Assembly (NCBI GenBank): GCA_027922465.2
Contig: BQMF02000299.1
Location: 1-64,000 of the forward strand
From: Turritopsis dohrnii
Lineage: Eukaryota > Cnidaria > Hydrozoa > Anthoathecata > Oceaniidae
Direction: 5' to 3'
Length of the DNA stretch: 64,000 nucleotides
Positions 1-10,143 of the stretch are shown here, in pieces. The position numbers were made by a program, and so were the translations under genes. Each line of letters begins with the position of its first letter. Positions within the stretch are counted from its first letter, which is position 1. The notes below the pieces were generated by a model. The model saw only the letters and a program-made list of their open reading frames with translations. It made no database searches and was not told the origin of the DNA.

Positions 1-248
1 GCTAATATTATCATCTTTGTTTTCATAACGCGATACGAGTTATGAAACGTGTTATTTTGATTACATAACAATAGTTTCTATTATTATATAACCACAAATT
101 ACTCATAATTGTAAACAATTAAATATCTCATAAAAATGTCCATGGGGAAATACCCGATTGTAGTAAAAAGCAGTTTGTAGCAGTTTAAACTTTATAACAT
201 AAATGAGCTAACAATACATATAACACAGACACAGACACACACAGATCA
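1..248 (+). repeat. Polinton left terminal inverted repeat
   Basis: The first ~248 bases match the reverse complement of 14138-14397 up to ACAGATCA. Relative to the right copy, the left one has a ~22 bp insertion near 139-160 (around CCATGGGGAAATACCCG) and lacks a 25-bp duplication present on the right. The two ends have therefore diverged since insertion. Confidence 0.9.
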
Positions 249-382
249 TCGATGCAGTCAAAAAGATCTTCAAAGTCAATATCCATAGGTATCATGTATA
301 ATTCGTTTATTTTGTTTGTTTGTTTGTTTTTGTTTGTTTTTTTTTTACCTCTTACCCTCTTACCTCTTACCTCTTTGTTATC

Positions 383-3300
383 TTATACATACCTATAATG
401 TCCTCTGGCATATGTTAGCAATACCATCTTTGCAATAATTCTTTTGTCGTCATCCGCATTGAGAGCGAGTTTGTTTGTTTTTATAGTGTGAACATCATGC
501 TTAATCGATTGAAAGGTCATCTGTTCTCTGTAAACATTCTTACCATCGAACTAAGCATCTCTTGTAATCATCAAACCCATCGTCTTCTTTACTACGCACT
601 TCTTGACTCCCTTGCACTTCTTGTCTTCTTTTCCATCTAGCTGTTTATATGCATAGGTCTTCGCTCTTAGAGCAACAAACTCTGTCATTATCTTACCACC
701 CAACTCATCTTTCATTAGACCAATGACTTTCTTATTCAAACCTATAGGGTAAAGGTCTGTTATCTTTCTTCATCAGTACGCTGAAGTGTCGAATCTCAAA
801 GCTACATCATCGGCGATATCTTTGTAAAAGTCGTCGGTTTTGATGTGGTAGACAAAGCTGTCTGTATCCATATAGCAGAGCTTTAGATTGTCACCATATT
901 TTGGTCTCATGTAATCATAGTGAAACTCAGTACATAATCGATCTTCGACAAATCAAGAACCTGTAGGTCCCAGATAGATCGGCTTGTTCAACACGAGTTT
1001 GATCTTTTGCATTTCAGCAGCCATCAAATGTTCGCTGAAACAGATACTACCCTTGAAATTAGGTTTCATCACCAGCTTCTCATATTGTTCTTTCTTGGTA
1101 GCCAAGCGTATGTCTTTATGTTTACGCTGATTCTCCATAGTTTTACCAAAGACTGAATTGTTCATGAGCTTGAAAAAGTCCTTTTCAAAGTCATTCTTTG
1201 ATTTAGTACGCAAATTGGTGTTGAAATCGATGTACGGCTTCAACCATGCGCTTTGCCTAAATCTCAGTACTCTATGAACCTTCTCAAGAACAAGACCATG
1301 CTTCAGCGCTTGATCAAGTGCACGGATATGAATAATATAGTTCTTCTTGTCTGAAAGACATGGAGTTAGCTTTTCTACACCATTGATCTTCTTTCGCTCA
1401 GGCATAAACGGAAGATCGTTATGTGAATCATGAAGCTCCTGAGGATAGTTCACATCAACTTCAAGAAGATAACCATATTTACCGTCTTTCTCAGCCAACT
1501 TTGAAATGAAATCGGCGGTAAATTTATTAGCATCTACCCACTTGAAATTTCCTGTCGGTAGCTTCTGAATCATAGCCCATCCATATAGATTATTTGCATC
1601 AAGATATTGGAGATAGCTACTTTCTTCAGTCTTCTTATATTTAGCATCCATATACTTGTTATTAGCTTTAGCATGTCTATGAACAGCCTGACAGAGACCT
1701 CCTCTAATACCTTGCTCTACGAAGAGAAACATATCCATATCTGACAACAGATCCAGCTCAACCTCTGTCTTTTTCAAACAGGCTTGCCAAGCTAGTCCTG
1801 GAGCAGTGTAAAAATGTGCAGGATCCAATTTATAGTTTGTTATGCATGTTTCCCTAAAAGTCTCAAAAACATCAGCAAGCAATAGAACGTCTGTCTTGAG
1901 GTAGAGATCATGATACGCACCCATATTTTTATTTTTCATGTGTTTCCACACATTCTGTGCATGCGTATAATCAGCATCACCTGATACCTTTCATGTTCAA
2001 CTTGCTATAAAAAGCATCTTTCGGTGGGAGCTTAGTTTCGTTAAACTTATCAAAAGAATCAATGTATTCATAAGGATAAACTCCTTTTCTTCTCAATAGT
2101 TTGAATTGCTCATCGCCCTTGAAGAATTTTCGAAGGTTTTTACACTGATCGTCAGATAGATTGTTTACCAAATTATCCAGACTACTGGCCATGAAACGCA
2201 CACTATCGATGAATCTCAACTGTATCTTTTGAACCCTAGACTCCCCATTTTTATCAATGTATTCACCAACCTTAACATCCAATGAGAAAGAGATATATTT
2301 TTCTTTGTTTTCAGCGATGACAGCAATCCCTTCATCTCCATACTGTTTGGCTAGTTCTTTGATAAACAGATGAGCATCATATCCGCTTAGATTGTGAAAG
2401 ACGATCGGGATGTATTTAGGCACTTTGTAACGGAGATTACAAGACTGATGTGCAGCTCCACGAAATTTACCAGTAAAATGACAGTGATCCCTAACCTTAA
2501 TATTATCTTTTTCAAATTCTTTCATACATATGTGACATTTATCAGAATCGATAAATCCCTGTTCCTCTTCATATGTGAGGTCTCGCATTCTCTGTTTAGG
2601 AAACATATTGTATAGCCTTTTCACTTCACCTACCGCATGATCTACAAAACGTAAACACAGTCTTCACCACGATAAAGCGTTAGGGGGTCTGAAACTTCAC
2701 CATGAGCAAATTTGCTATAACAACAGAAGCCTGTGGGGATATGTATACCAACCTTTTTAGTGGATGATCCAATAACGCTACGCTGTTCTTTACAAACCTC
2801 TTTTGACAAAGCTTCGAAATCAGCATACATTATGAAAGGAGCTTTGAGCTGGTACTGACCGTCATGAAACTTAACGGTGCTACCCTCATTTGGCATCTCA
2901 ATCTTCGCGACATCATTATTTTTACAATATTCAAAGTGTTCATCTCGTGTTTTCTCACTTGAGAATCCATTGAGACAATTCAAACAATAATGCTCCTTTA
3001 TTTTATGTGCTTCGAGTTGACCTTACTCAAGACACCGCTCAAGTTCTTTACAGCTATATAATGTCTCTTTTCCTCTTCACATAATAAAAACAAAACAACC
3101 GTTTCTTTGCGATCAAGATGCTTCGACTTACGACACATATAGATACCTTCTTTCATCATCTTTTGTTAAAACATGCACAGCGATATCAAGGGTTCCTTCC
3201 TCTCAAACAAATCTATTTTATTTAGCGCCATTGGAAACGATAAACCCTCCAATTATATTTATCAACATATTTCTTGAGATTCGTTATCCTTTGTGGATCT

Positions 3301-4300
3301 TTTCTTAATCTTATCATGATTGAGAGCTGCGATAACAGCCCATTTGAAGCACTCTTCATCATCTTCGTTTATTAGGATTGATTATCGAATTACTTACCAG
3401 CTGAAATTCTTAGGTAGCGGTAAGTAAGAGCTGCCTCTCGTTAATTTTAGCTTGTGAAAGTCTACATCAATATTTAAAATTTTATCGATAACAAAAGCCG
3501 GATTGAGGTAACGCAGGGTTTTCAACCTGTTCGATTATCTTATTGAACATCTTATTAATAACATCAGATATATCGCTTTCATTGTGAATTGTTTCCATAT
3601 TGCTATTGAACGCCTTATCGACGTAGATTGTTGCTTCAGGATTGGATAAATCCTTCCTTTCTCCATTTGATCCACACAGTTGCTTGAATTTTTATTGATT
3701 TTTTATTTTTGAAGTTCTCTCATAATCAGATCACTTAAAGTGGGTCGAACCTTTTCGAGAAACGAATCAACAGTCCTTTTTTCCATCTGAGTTTATCTTG
3801 AACCTTTTGTAAGAACCCTCAAACGCCGTTTCAATGGGGACAAACGCTTTTGGTTTCATCAAGTTTTTCATCTTTTTCATCATCATTCTTCCTCTTGTAG
3901 AGATTGAGAATCTTCTTCTTCATCTCTCTGAAAGCGCTACTCACTTTCTCACGAATAGGTTTAAGGTGTATGACTTACCAACCACTCCTTCAACTCATCC
4001 AACTTGCTTTTTACCTGAGGTCTATTTTTTGCCATTTCTTGCTGCTCAAACAAATCCATATCTTGTTGGGTAGGAATAATTGGAACAGGTCTTGGTGGTG
4101 GAACAGGTCGGTTAAACCTAGTAGGTCTCGGTGGTGGAACTAGGTCGAACAGGTTGACCATTCCTCATTGGTCTTATAACAAAACCAGGTGGGTTTGCTA
4201 TTAATTCAATCAATCCAGCCTTTCTGAGTCTTGAGTAGCCGGGTATACCACGCTCTCTCGCGATAGCTTTTAATTCAACAACAGTATTTCGTGAAGTCAT
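383..4300 (-). pseudogene. POLB: Polinton protein-primed family B DNA polymerase, multiply frameshifted
   Basis: This would be the replicative polymerase of the Polinton. Fragments in different frames are collinear. A SAP/Rho-N-like basic N-terminus begins at 4300 (MTSRNTVVELKA), followed by a linker (3850-4160) and a conserved N-terminal region with GSSYLPLP near 3400-3440. Exonuclease motifs follow (YADFEAL near 2820; FHNLSGYDAH near 2400). A Cys/His finger (CHICMKEF...DHCHFTGKFRG) lies near 2450-2550. The palm has motif A DANNLYG near 1590, motif B NNSVFGKT near 1150 and motif C YMDTDS near 865. The C-terminal domain ends at a stop at 383-385. Frame breaks are seen near 545, 745-780, 950, 1980, 2640, 3000-3300, 3700-3850 and 3960. 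Catalytic motifs survive, but the reading frame does not. Identity is certain, and the exact break count is approximate. Confidence 0.93.
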
Positions 4301-4446
4301 GTTGTATAATTATTATTTGTGTAATATTTAAGTGATCATGATTGCTTTAACTTCATTTTGAAATATCATTTTTTTCAATCATCAAACGACTCAAACCCCT
4401 CTAGGTAACTTTTGTTACTCGATTTAAGTAACAAAAAAAACAACCT

Positions 4447-4707
4447 CTACAAGGATGAACGAGCCAATCTATTTTGTTTGCGAGCCATCCTTCTCTTCTC
4501 ATATTGACTCTCTCGATACCTTTGATATTTTTCTTCGTTGTTTCTTATCCAGTTTGAATAGCGTGTATAAAATAATTGTTTCATTTCAGGATCACAAAGA
4601 AACAATGGATCCTTATCATTCTTTTCAAGTACCTCAAGCATTTTAGCTTTACTCATTTGGTTAACATATTTTATTTTTCGTGACGCTACATAATGCGCGT
4701 AACGCAT
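4447..4707 (-). CDS. Small basic Polinton-associated protein, function unknown
   Basis: This 86-residue open frame lies between the polymerase start and the divergently oriented integrase. It is very basic at the C-terminus (KRRMARKQNRLAR) and has a central stretch (SKAKMLEVLEKND) that looks like a short helical SAP-type or DNA-binding segment. The start at 4707 was chosen because an in-frame stop lies 17 codons upstream, with no other ATG between. An upstream ATG at about 4750 is in another frame and soon stops. I associate it with the Polinton by position only. A nucleic-acid-binding role is inferred from charge alone. Confidence 0.5.
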   Translation of the reverse strand: MRYAHYVASRKIKYVNQMSKAKMLEVLEKNDKDPLFLCDPEMKQLFYTRYSNWIRNNEEKYQRYRESQYEKRRMARKQNRLARSSL

Positions 4708-4852
4708 TAAAACCCATTGATCGGTAATCTGATTCTGTTTTGTCAGTCATGTTTATTCTTTATATAAAAGAGATAAAACTTTTAAGCCACTTTTGTTTGT
4801 TTTGTCACATGTTATATCGTAATAAAATAATAAAATATGTATAAATAAAAAG

Positions 4853-5835
4853 ATGTCGAACTCTAAACTTCAAGAAATTTACTATCAACCTCAAAACTTA
4901 TGGAAAGGACAAAAGGCTGTTCGCAATCTAAGAGGATTTGGTTTCAAACTGAAGGAAATTAAGAAGTGGTTATCAAAACAAGCTTTGTGGCAGGTACATC
5001 TACCGGCACCGAAAAGGATCGAACGTCCACATTATGAGGTAACTAAACCGAATGAGATTCATCAATTTCATATATTGTATATGCCTAGTGATATGTTGTA
5101 TGGTAATAAATACAAGTACATTTTGTCTGGTATCGATGTTGCTTCACGCTATAAGGTGGCTCGACCTTTGAATACTAAGAGAGCGAAAGAGGTTGCCGCT
5201 ATGATTGAAGACATCTACAAGGTTGGACCGTTAACTTATCCAAAAGTATTTCAATGTGATAACGGCTCAGAATTCAAAGCTGATGTATCAAAATTGTTGG
5301 AGAAGAATAATGTTGAAATTAAAAGAGCAACTACTAAATATAAGCATACCCATACAGCTTTTGTTGAGGCATTGAACAAGATACTTGCTGAAAATTTATT
5401 CAAAATACAAGATGCTCAAGAACTGAATGATTCGGAAAAGGTATCATCTACATGGGTCAAATATTTGTATAAACTTGTGGGTAGATTAAACGATACGAAG
5501 ACGCAGATGATCGGTATGAAACCGAAAGATGCCATCAAATTGAAAGAGGTGCCTCTCGCTAAATGAGAGAGCTATCCACCTGAAGTAGAGCTACCTCAAG
5601 ATGGTTTGTATAGATATCTATTGCAACCGGGTGAAGAGCACGATGACCATCGAAAAAGAGCAACAGATAGCATGTGGTCAAAGAAGACATATAGATTGAG
5701 TGAGGTAATAGATCAACCTGGTAACCGTGTAATGTATTACCTTCAAGATGGACCTGAACGATCTTTTGTAAAGAAGAGCTGATGTTGATACCTGAGGATA
5801 CAGAGCTACCTCCTGATTATGTGCAAGGTTGGTGA
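4853..5835 (+). pseudogene. INT: Polinton retroviral-type integrase with C-terminal chromodomain-like tail, inactivated
   Basis: This is an rve-fold DDE integrase that would insert the Polinton. The core shows GIDVASRYKVAR, then CDNGSEF (Asp136) and KHTHTAFVEALNK (Glu172), with DD35E spacing. The first catalytic position, normally Asp in a WQxD-type context, is His73 (HQFHILYMP; codon CAT at 5069-5071). A TGA stop interrupts the frame at 5564-5566. Reading resumes in frame through a chromodomain-like segment (MWSKKTYRLSEVIDQPGN) to about 5770, where a one-base shift moves it to a frame ending at 5833-5835 (PPDYVQGW). Three independent defects make this gene dead. It is the only replication/integration gene on the plus strand here. 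Confidence 0.92.
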
Positions 5836-5896
5836 ACCGTACATACAAAGTATCTTTACTAGAAACAAGTAAAGATGAGTCGTCTAGCGACGAGGT

Positions 5897-6235
5897 TTAG
5901 CGCCACATAATGTCATAATCAAAGAATTGTCTTTCAGGATTCTTTTCAGATTGTTTGAGCCCCTTCGGTCTGACAAAGGCTTCTCTAGAATTCCAACCAT
6001 AATCCTTCAATTCAACGCAAAGTCTTGCAGGCAACCATGTCTTATATAAATCTCCTATCCTGTCTTGGACCTCTGCATACATAGCTGTTCCAGACCCAAA
6101 TTCAGATGCGGGTGTGTCTATCTCACCTATAGATTTAACATAATAAATCACGTTTTCAGGTAGCTCTCTCCACTTTATGATCGGAATAATTTGTTCCATG
6201 TTTTGTTCAAATGTTGCAACTGTTGGAAATTCCAT
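5897..6235 (-). CDS. Small Polinton-associated protein, function unknown (possible OB-fold)
   Basis: This is a 112-residue open frame. The pattern of alternating hydrophobic strands (IPIIKWRELPENVIYYVKSI, then LPARLCVELKDYGWNS) and a C-terminal FFDYDIMW motif suggests a small beta-rich protein. An ssDNA-binding OB fold is one possibility, and it would fit a protein-primed replicon, but nothing in the sequence proves it. It is convergent with the integrase remnant and lies upstream of the membrane-active protein at 6320-6916 in the same orientation. No frame damage is visible. Confidence 0.6.
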   Translation of the reverse strand: MEFPTVATFEQNMEQIIPIIKWRELPENVIYYVKSIGEIDTPASEFGSGTAMYAEVQDRIGDLYKTWLPARLCVELKDYGWNSREAFVRPKGLKQSEKNPERQFFDYDIMWR

Positions 6236-6319
6236 TGTCTATATATACTTGTGATCATATGTCTTTATAACAGTTTCATTTATCACTTTTTCAAATTGAG
6301 GAGCACATAACTGCACATC

Positions 6320-6916
6320 CTAGTAACCATTTTCGGTTATGGATTTTTTCAGGTTTTGGAGTTCTATCATCAAACTTTTTTGAAATTGATTTTGGGTTTC
6401 AGTCTCCATCTTTCTATCTGTAGAACTGAGTCCTTCTAAAGCTTTGTAATATGTTCCCTGCAAAACCTGGAATTCTTTGTAATTGATCCTTCCATCAGTC
6501 AGCGCCTGACTTATGTTAGTTTCGAACACAGCGATTGAGGATGTAACAATATCATATAATTTTATCACTTTTTCTACTTTCTTTTGATATCTTTTGATGA
6601 CAGCTGTGGTAAGTCCGGTACAGATAGAGCCGGCTAGGGCTACACCACCTAATCCTGCAGAAATAGGCATTCCAATAATAGTAGCCCCTGTTGCAATTGA
6701 ACCGATGCCAGAGCCAATGGTTATAGCGCTTGAGCTAGCATTTAGTAGCATCGATCGTTCTATCGCCTTGTTGTATCTCTTGAGCTTGATGCTAAACTTG
6801 TTCTTCAGTTTTATCAACTCTTCAAACTCAGAATTTATTACGCTTGCGTTAAACTTTTCCTGCTCATTCAAATCCTCAGGAGCAGTGGGTAGTTTTGGAT
6901 AAATTTTAAAACTCAT
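6320..6916 (-). CDS. Polinton-associated protein with glycine-rich hydrophobic hairpin and flanking helices
   Basis: This 198-residue open frame has a charged helical N-terminal third (residues ~15-50). A glycine/alanine/isoleucine-rich hydrophobic stretch follows (about 58-105, with IGSGIGSIATGATIIGMP and GLGGVALAGSICTGL), and the C-terminus is a long helical, coiled-coil-prone region. The hydrophobic middle could form a membrane hairpin. Such proteins recur next to capsid genes in large animal Polintons, but I know of no assigned function. It is divergent from the gene starting at 6972, with only ~55 bp between the starts, so both promoters share that interval. Confidence 0.6.
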   Translation of the reverse strand: MSFKIYPKLPTAPEDLNEQEKFNASVINSEFEELIKLKNKFSIKLKRYNKAIERSMLLNASSSAITIGSGIGSIATGATIIGMPISAGLGGVALAGSICTGLTTAVIKRYQKKVEKVIKLYDIVTSSIAVFETNISQALTDGRINYKEFQVLQGTYYKALEGLSSTDRKMETETQNQFQKSLMIELQNLKKSITENGY

Positions 6917-6971
6917 ATTTAGAGGGTTGTTATAACATAATTAATAATAAATTATCCTCTAAATAAATAAA

Positions 6972-8252
6972 ATGGCAGACATTGACATTGACCCCTTTGG
7001 AGAACATGGGATGACGACAGATGAGACAACCGATGAGACGTTTCCTCTCATACCAACCGGTGATCGTACGGGTGCACAGATACATACATCAGGTGAACGA
7101 GAAACATCATTTGGAGGTCATAGTCTGAATACTAGAGTTTTGAAAGAACTAGTTGAAGGGCTGTATGATAGATTATCAGAAAAATACCGGTCAAAACCTG
7201 AGGTGTTATATACCGATCAGTTTGAAATTAGAGATGGTGAATTATACTACAAAGACAGTAGCAAACCATTGACAAACAATGGAAGACTAAGGGCTACCGG
7301 TACTATAGCTGACATATTGGGTAAGAACAGGTTACGTAGTTTAGGGTATGATATACCTAAGAGCAAATTTTCAGCCAGACAGGCAGCCGTACTTAACAAA
7401 ATATCAGAAGAGCTTCCTTCGACATCTAAAATCACAACAGCAACCGATGTAGAGTTGGAAGATATGTCCGGTGATGTGGTGAACAGTACGAAAGATTTAA
7501 TTTCAACGCTGAGACAACAGTCGGTCGATCATGAAACAACTCAGACCGGCGATCTATTTGAATATCCTTTGCGTGAGCTGTTAGGGTTGGATAAAGCGCT
7601 GAGAAACATACGAGGAGGTCTTCAGGAAGAGGTTGCAAAAAAGGTTCGAACAGAACAGCATATCGATAAGGAGAAAAACAAGTTGGAAGAAATGGAAAAT
7701 GATGCAACATACACAGATGAACAACGAAAAGAGGTTGAAGAGAGAATGGAGGGATTACATGAAGAGTTGAAAGCTAGGAAAGAGAACATTAATATTCTCA
7801 AAAGCAAACTAAACAGTCAAGTTACGAGCATCAAAGAAACCATTGCTAAAGTCCTCGACAAAGATACCACATTAGGTGAAAGGTTACGAACACTATTCCG
7901 TGAACAAGGTATAACAATCGTTAGCATTCTGACAGCGTTTGGTATGGCTATCGGTGTCCTTGTGGAAGCTTTGTTACCAGGAGGATCAGCAGCTGGAAGC
8001 TCTTCACAAAATCCTGACAAAGGTGGTGATAAAAAGGACGGTGCAAAGGAATGGATAAAAAATAAACTAAAAGCGTTAGCATCACTTCTAGGCAGATTAG
8101 CATCTAAAGCGGCAGAGGCTTTACCAGGAATAATTGGGTCTATCGTATCATGGATATTGAACAGAGCAAAAGAAGTTGTAGGTTGGTTAAGTCAAAATTT
8201 ATGGGCTCTGATTGTAGGGTTGATCTATACGTACCTTGTCACTAGACGGTAA
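6972..8252 (+). CDS. Large Polinton-associated coiled-coil/membrane-anchored protein
   Basis: This is an intact 426-residue frame. The acidic, Thr-rich N-terminus (1-35) leads into a globular part with a conserved GKNRLRSLGYDIPKSKF segment (~117). A strong heptad-like coiled coil follows (~215-290). A hydrophobic segment (FREQGITIVSILTAFGMAIG, ~308) precedes a Gly/Ser linker, then an amphipathic Lys/Ala/Leu region and a final hydrophobic anchor (ALIVGLIYTYLV). I recognise the general type from cnidarian Polintons, where it is annotated as uncharacterised. The layout resembles a membrane-tethered or internal-membrane virion protein, but this is inference. Start: first ATG after a divergent intergenic region. 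Confidence 0.7.
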   Translation: MADIDIDPFGEHGMTTDETTDETFPLIPTGDRTGAQIHTSGERETSFGGHSLNTRVLKELVEGLYDRLSEKYRSKPEVLYTDQFEIRDGELYYKDSSKPLTNNGRLRATGTIADILGKNRLRSLGYDIPKSKFSARQAAVLNKISEELPSTSKITTATDVELEDMSGDVVNSTKDLISTLRQQSVDHETTQTGDLFEYPLRELLGLDKALRNIRGGLQEEVAKKVRTEQHIDKEKNKLEEMENDATYTDEQRKEVEERMEGLHEELKARKENINILKSKLNSQVTSIKETIAKVLDKDTTLGERLRTLFREQGITIVSILTAFGMAIGVLVEALLPGGSAAGSSSQNPDKGGDKKDGAKEWIKNKLKALASLLGRLASKAAEALPGIIGSIVSWILNRAKEVVGWLSQNLWALIVGLIYTYLVTRR

Positions 8253-8269
8253 CCATCTGAAAGTGTATA

Positions 8270-8290
8270 TGTTACATGTATCGTGTAACA
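8270..8290. terminator. Small palindrome in the convergent intergenic gap
   Basis: The 57-bp gap between the plus gene ending at 8252 and the minus gene ending at 8310 holds a perfect 7-bp inverted repeat TGTTACA/TGTAACA with a 7-base loop. Its position between two converging genes suggests a 3'-end or termination role. The sequence alone does not show function. Confidence 0.3.
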
Positions 8291-8309
8291 TAATTTTTGT
8301 TGATGGTCT

Positions 8310-8732
8310 TCATCTTTCAAAATACCACACAATTCCACCAATACCGAGCATACTCAGAGCTATAAAAGCCAATTCTCTTTCATGTTGATCATGACTCGGT
8401 GTATAAAAGTCGCTCAATACAGGCTCTCGTGGTAGCGGTTCAAGATGATTACTAAACACCCTATTGTACTCTCTCATTGCATCGTTTAGTTCTACGAATT
8501 TTGAATCAGCCTTCTTTTCGAGCATGAGCTGCTTATTGATAAAATCGATTCTTTCCTGTCGTTTTTGCTGCCATTCAATCTGTGCTTTTTGTAATTTTTC
8601 TATGGCCAGATCATGACGTTTTCTTTCCCTATCGATTCTGTCTTTGGATAAACTTGAAAATAGATAGCTTGATCCTGTGAAAGCCAAAGCGTTAGCTAAA
8701 GCTCCACCCAACATCATTGCGATAGAAGCCAT
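8310..8732 (-). CDS. Polinton-associated membrane protein with coiled coil
   Basis: This 140-residue open frame has an N-terminal hydrophobic segment (MASIAMMLGGALANALAFTG). A highly charged helical region follows (DRERKRHDLAIEKLQKAQ to ~residue 75), then a LSDFYTPS motif and a C-terminal membrane span (LAFIALSMLGIGGIVWYF). The arrangement of a hydrophobic N-terminus, a coiled-coil middle and a C-terminal anchor resembles small virion membrane proteins of adenovirus-like or adintovirus-like elements. It is the first of four tightly packed minus-strand genes (8310-9844), and the next gene starts 4 bp away. The product and role are unassigned. Confidence 0.65.
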   Translation of the reverse strand: MASIAMMLGGALANALAFTGSSYLFSSLSKDRIDRERKRHDLAIEKLQKAQIEWQQKRQERIDFINKQLMLEKKADSKFVELNDAMREYNRVFSNHLEPLPREPVLSDFYTPSHDQHERELAFIALSMLGIGGIVWYFER

Positions 8733-8735
8733 ATT

Positions 8736-9023
8736 TTAGATATTGATATTTTCAGGCAAAATCTTTTGTTTGATTAAGTAGTCCTTTGTCACTTCACTAG
8801 CGGCGATAATGACAACTAGTTTTCCCGTATCTTCCAAGTCGAACTTTTGAATAGAGGGAGGTGTCATTTTTAACACCTTTTTTACAAGCATAGAGTAGCC
8901 GATAGCGAGTGTCGATATGACTGATGCGTGATATAAAACGTTGACGATATTTTTCTTGTGCATGTTTGTTACATATATTGCGAGATTATATATAGCGTTA
9001 TTTATCCTTTTATTCCATTTCAT
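8736..9023 (-). CDS. Small Polinton-associated membrane protein
   Basis: This 95-residue frame has a hydrophobic segment (YHASVISTLAIGYSMLV) and a second weaker one (GKLVVIIAASEVTKDYL). It overlaps the start region of the neighbouring gene by 14 bp (9010-9023), which implies co-expression or at least compact packing. No known catalytic motif is visible. It forms part of the membrane-protein cluster. Confidence 0.6.
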   Translation of the reverse strand: MKWNKRINNAIYNLAIYVTNMHKKNIVNVLYHASVISTLAIGYSMLVKKVLKMTPPSIQKFDLEDTGKLVVIIAASEVTKDYLIKQKILPENINI

Positions 9024-9351
9024 GTTTATTGATTATCACCGGTATTTTAGATTTTTGTGGAAGGGGGGTGGATGGTGACCCATGGGGTAATATTTGCTCC
9101 TTTTTATACACAAAATAAGCAAATCCACCAACTAAACCGAGAGCTATTATTCCACCTACACCATAGGTGTAGTTCATAGGTTGTTCATTTGGTTTGGTGA
9201 GAGAGGCCACAGGCTTCTCCATTTCTTTTTGAGGTGACACTTGTTTTAATTGTTCTCGTTTTTTACGGTTGTATTCCGCCAACTTCTTACCCGCTTCAAC
9301 CTTTTTTGGGTTCTTCGTTGTCACTTGAATGGGAGTCTGTTCTTCTGACAT
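9010..9351 (-). CDS. Small single-span Polinton-associated protein
   Basis: This 113-residue frame has a Lys/Pro-rich hydrophilic N-terminus (residues 1-58), one clear membrane span (GVGGIIALGLVGGFAYFVY) and a proline-rich tail. The end is shared by overlap with the 8736-9023 gene, and the start overlaps the end of the 9296-9844 gene by 56 bp in another frame. The type-I or tail-anchored topology is undecided. No homology-based function can be given. Confidence 0.6.
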   Translation of the reverse strand: MSEEQTPIQVTTKNPKKVEAGKKLAEYNRKKREQLKQVSPQKEMEKPVASLTKPNEQPMNYTYGVGGIIALGLVGGFAYFVYKKEQILPHGSPSTPLPQKSKIPVIINKHEME

Positions 9352-9844
9352 TTTTATTATCTGCTGTATTTATATTATCATCGGATTTATTTAAATTTCT
9401 TTCATTGAAATAATGCCACCCGGTAATAAGTCCAACACTGAGTGGTGCTAATAATGGGCCGAATTTATAATATAAGGCACATGCAATTCTTTGAATAGCA
9501 GAGTTTACGCAGGGGTCAGTTTCCAGGTCATTGCTCAGCGCTTCTTGATTGTTTATTCCTAACGTTGCACAAGCCCCCATCGAAAAAGAGCGTATCAGTG
9601 ATTTCCTCAAGAATTTTACCATTTGACCTGATAGTTTAGCCTCGTAAATACTAAAAAGTTTTTCTACCTCTTCATCTTTGAGTTTGTTAATTTGCTCTTC
9701 CGTGTACATTTTCCCTAAGTATAGCTTGCTATTTCCAGTTAAGACACACTCGAGCAATTTTTGCTTTTTACCATCTGAAGGTGGGAATTCACCCGGAACA
9801 TCATAACTCTGGTTGATTAAATTACCGATCGTTGTTTCCGCCAT
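9296..9844 (-). CDS. Polinton-associated protein with C-terminal hydrophobic segment
   Basis: The frame is open to 9931, but the ATG at 9844 (MAETTIGNLINQSYDVPG) was chosen. It follows an AAAA context like the other genes here, and the upstream extension is only a hydrophobic, unconserved-looking stretch. The protein is ~182 residues, with a helical charged body (KMYTEEQINKLKDEEVEKLF), conserved Cys residues near SMGACATLG and a hydrophobic segment GPLLAPLSVGLITGWHYF. The acidic hydrophilic tail overlaps the next gene. Function is unknown. It belongs to the membrane-protein block. Confidence 0.6.
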   Translation of the reverse strand: MAETTIGNLINQSYDVPGEFPPSDGKKQKLLECVLTGNSKLYLGKMYTEEQINKLKDEEVEKLFSIYEAKLSGQMVKFLRKSLIRSFSMGACATLGINNQEALSNDLETDPCVNSAIQRIACALYYKFGPLLAPLSVGLITGWHYFNERNLNKSDDNINTADNKNVRRTDSHSSDNEEPKKG

Positions 9845-9966
9845 TTTTATTAGAGAGAGGTATTTTTTTAATACAGAATAAAAGCAGACCAGCAGTATGC
9901 TTAATAACATGAAGTTGACATATTCTATCATTTTGTTGTGTTTGTTATAATTTTCTTATATTCTCT

Positions 9967-10108
9967 TATAACTTTGTTGAAATTTGCTGTATAAGAGTTT
10001 GCTGTCTTCTTATAATTTTGTTGAAATTTGTTGTATAAGAGTTTGCTGTCTTCTTATAATTTTGTTGAAATTTGTTGTATAAGAGTTTGCTATCTTCTTA
10101 TAATTTTG
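9967..10108. repeat. 44-bp tandem repeat, about three units
   Basis: Units starting at 9967, 10011 and 10055 share TATAATTTTGTTGAAATTTG followed by TTGTATAAGAGTTTGCTGTC, with a fourth partial unit. They fill most of the 300-bp gap between the membrane-protein block and the packaging ATPase, and no frame crosses them. They could be a regulatory or replication element of the Polinton, or simple slippage. Confidence 0.8.
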
Positions 10109-10143
10109 TTACAAGAGTCATGTAACAAATAACGTCAACCTGT

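Noticed and set aside
9966..10108. CRISPR array
   Set aside because: The units are contiguous 44-bp tandem repeats without unique spacers and the context is eukaryotic.
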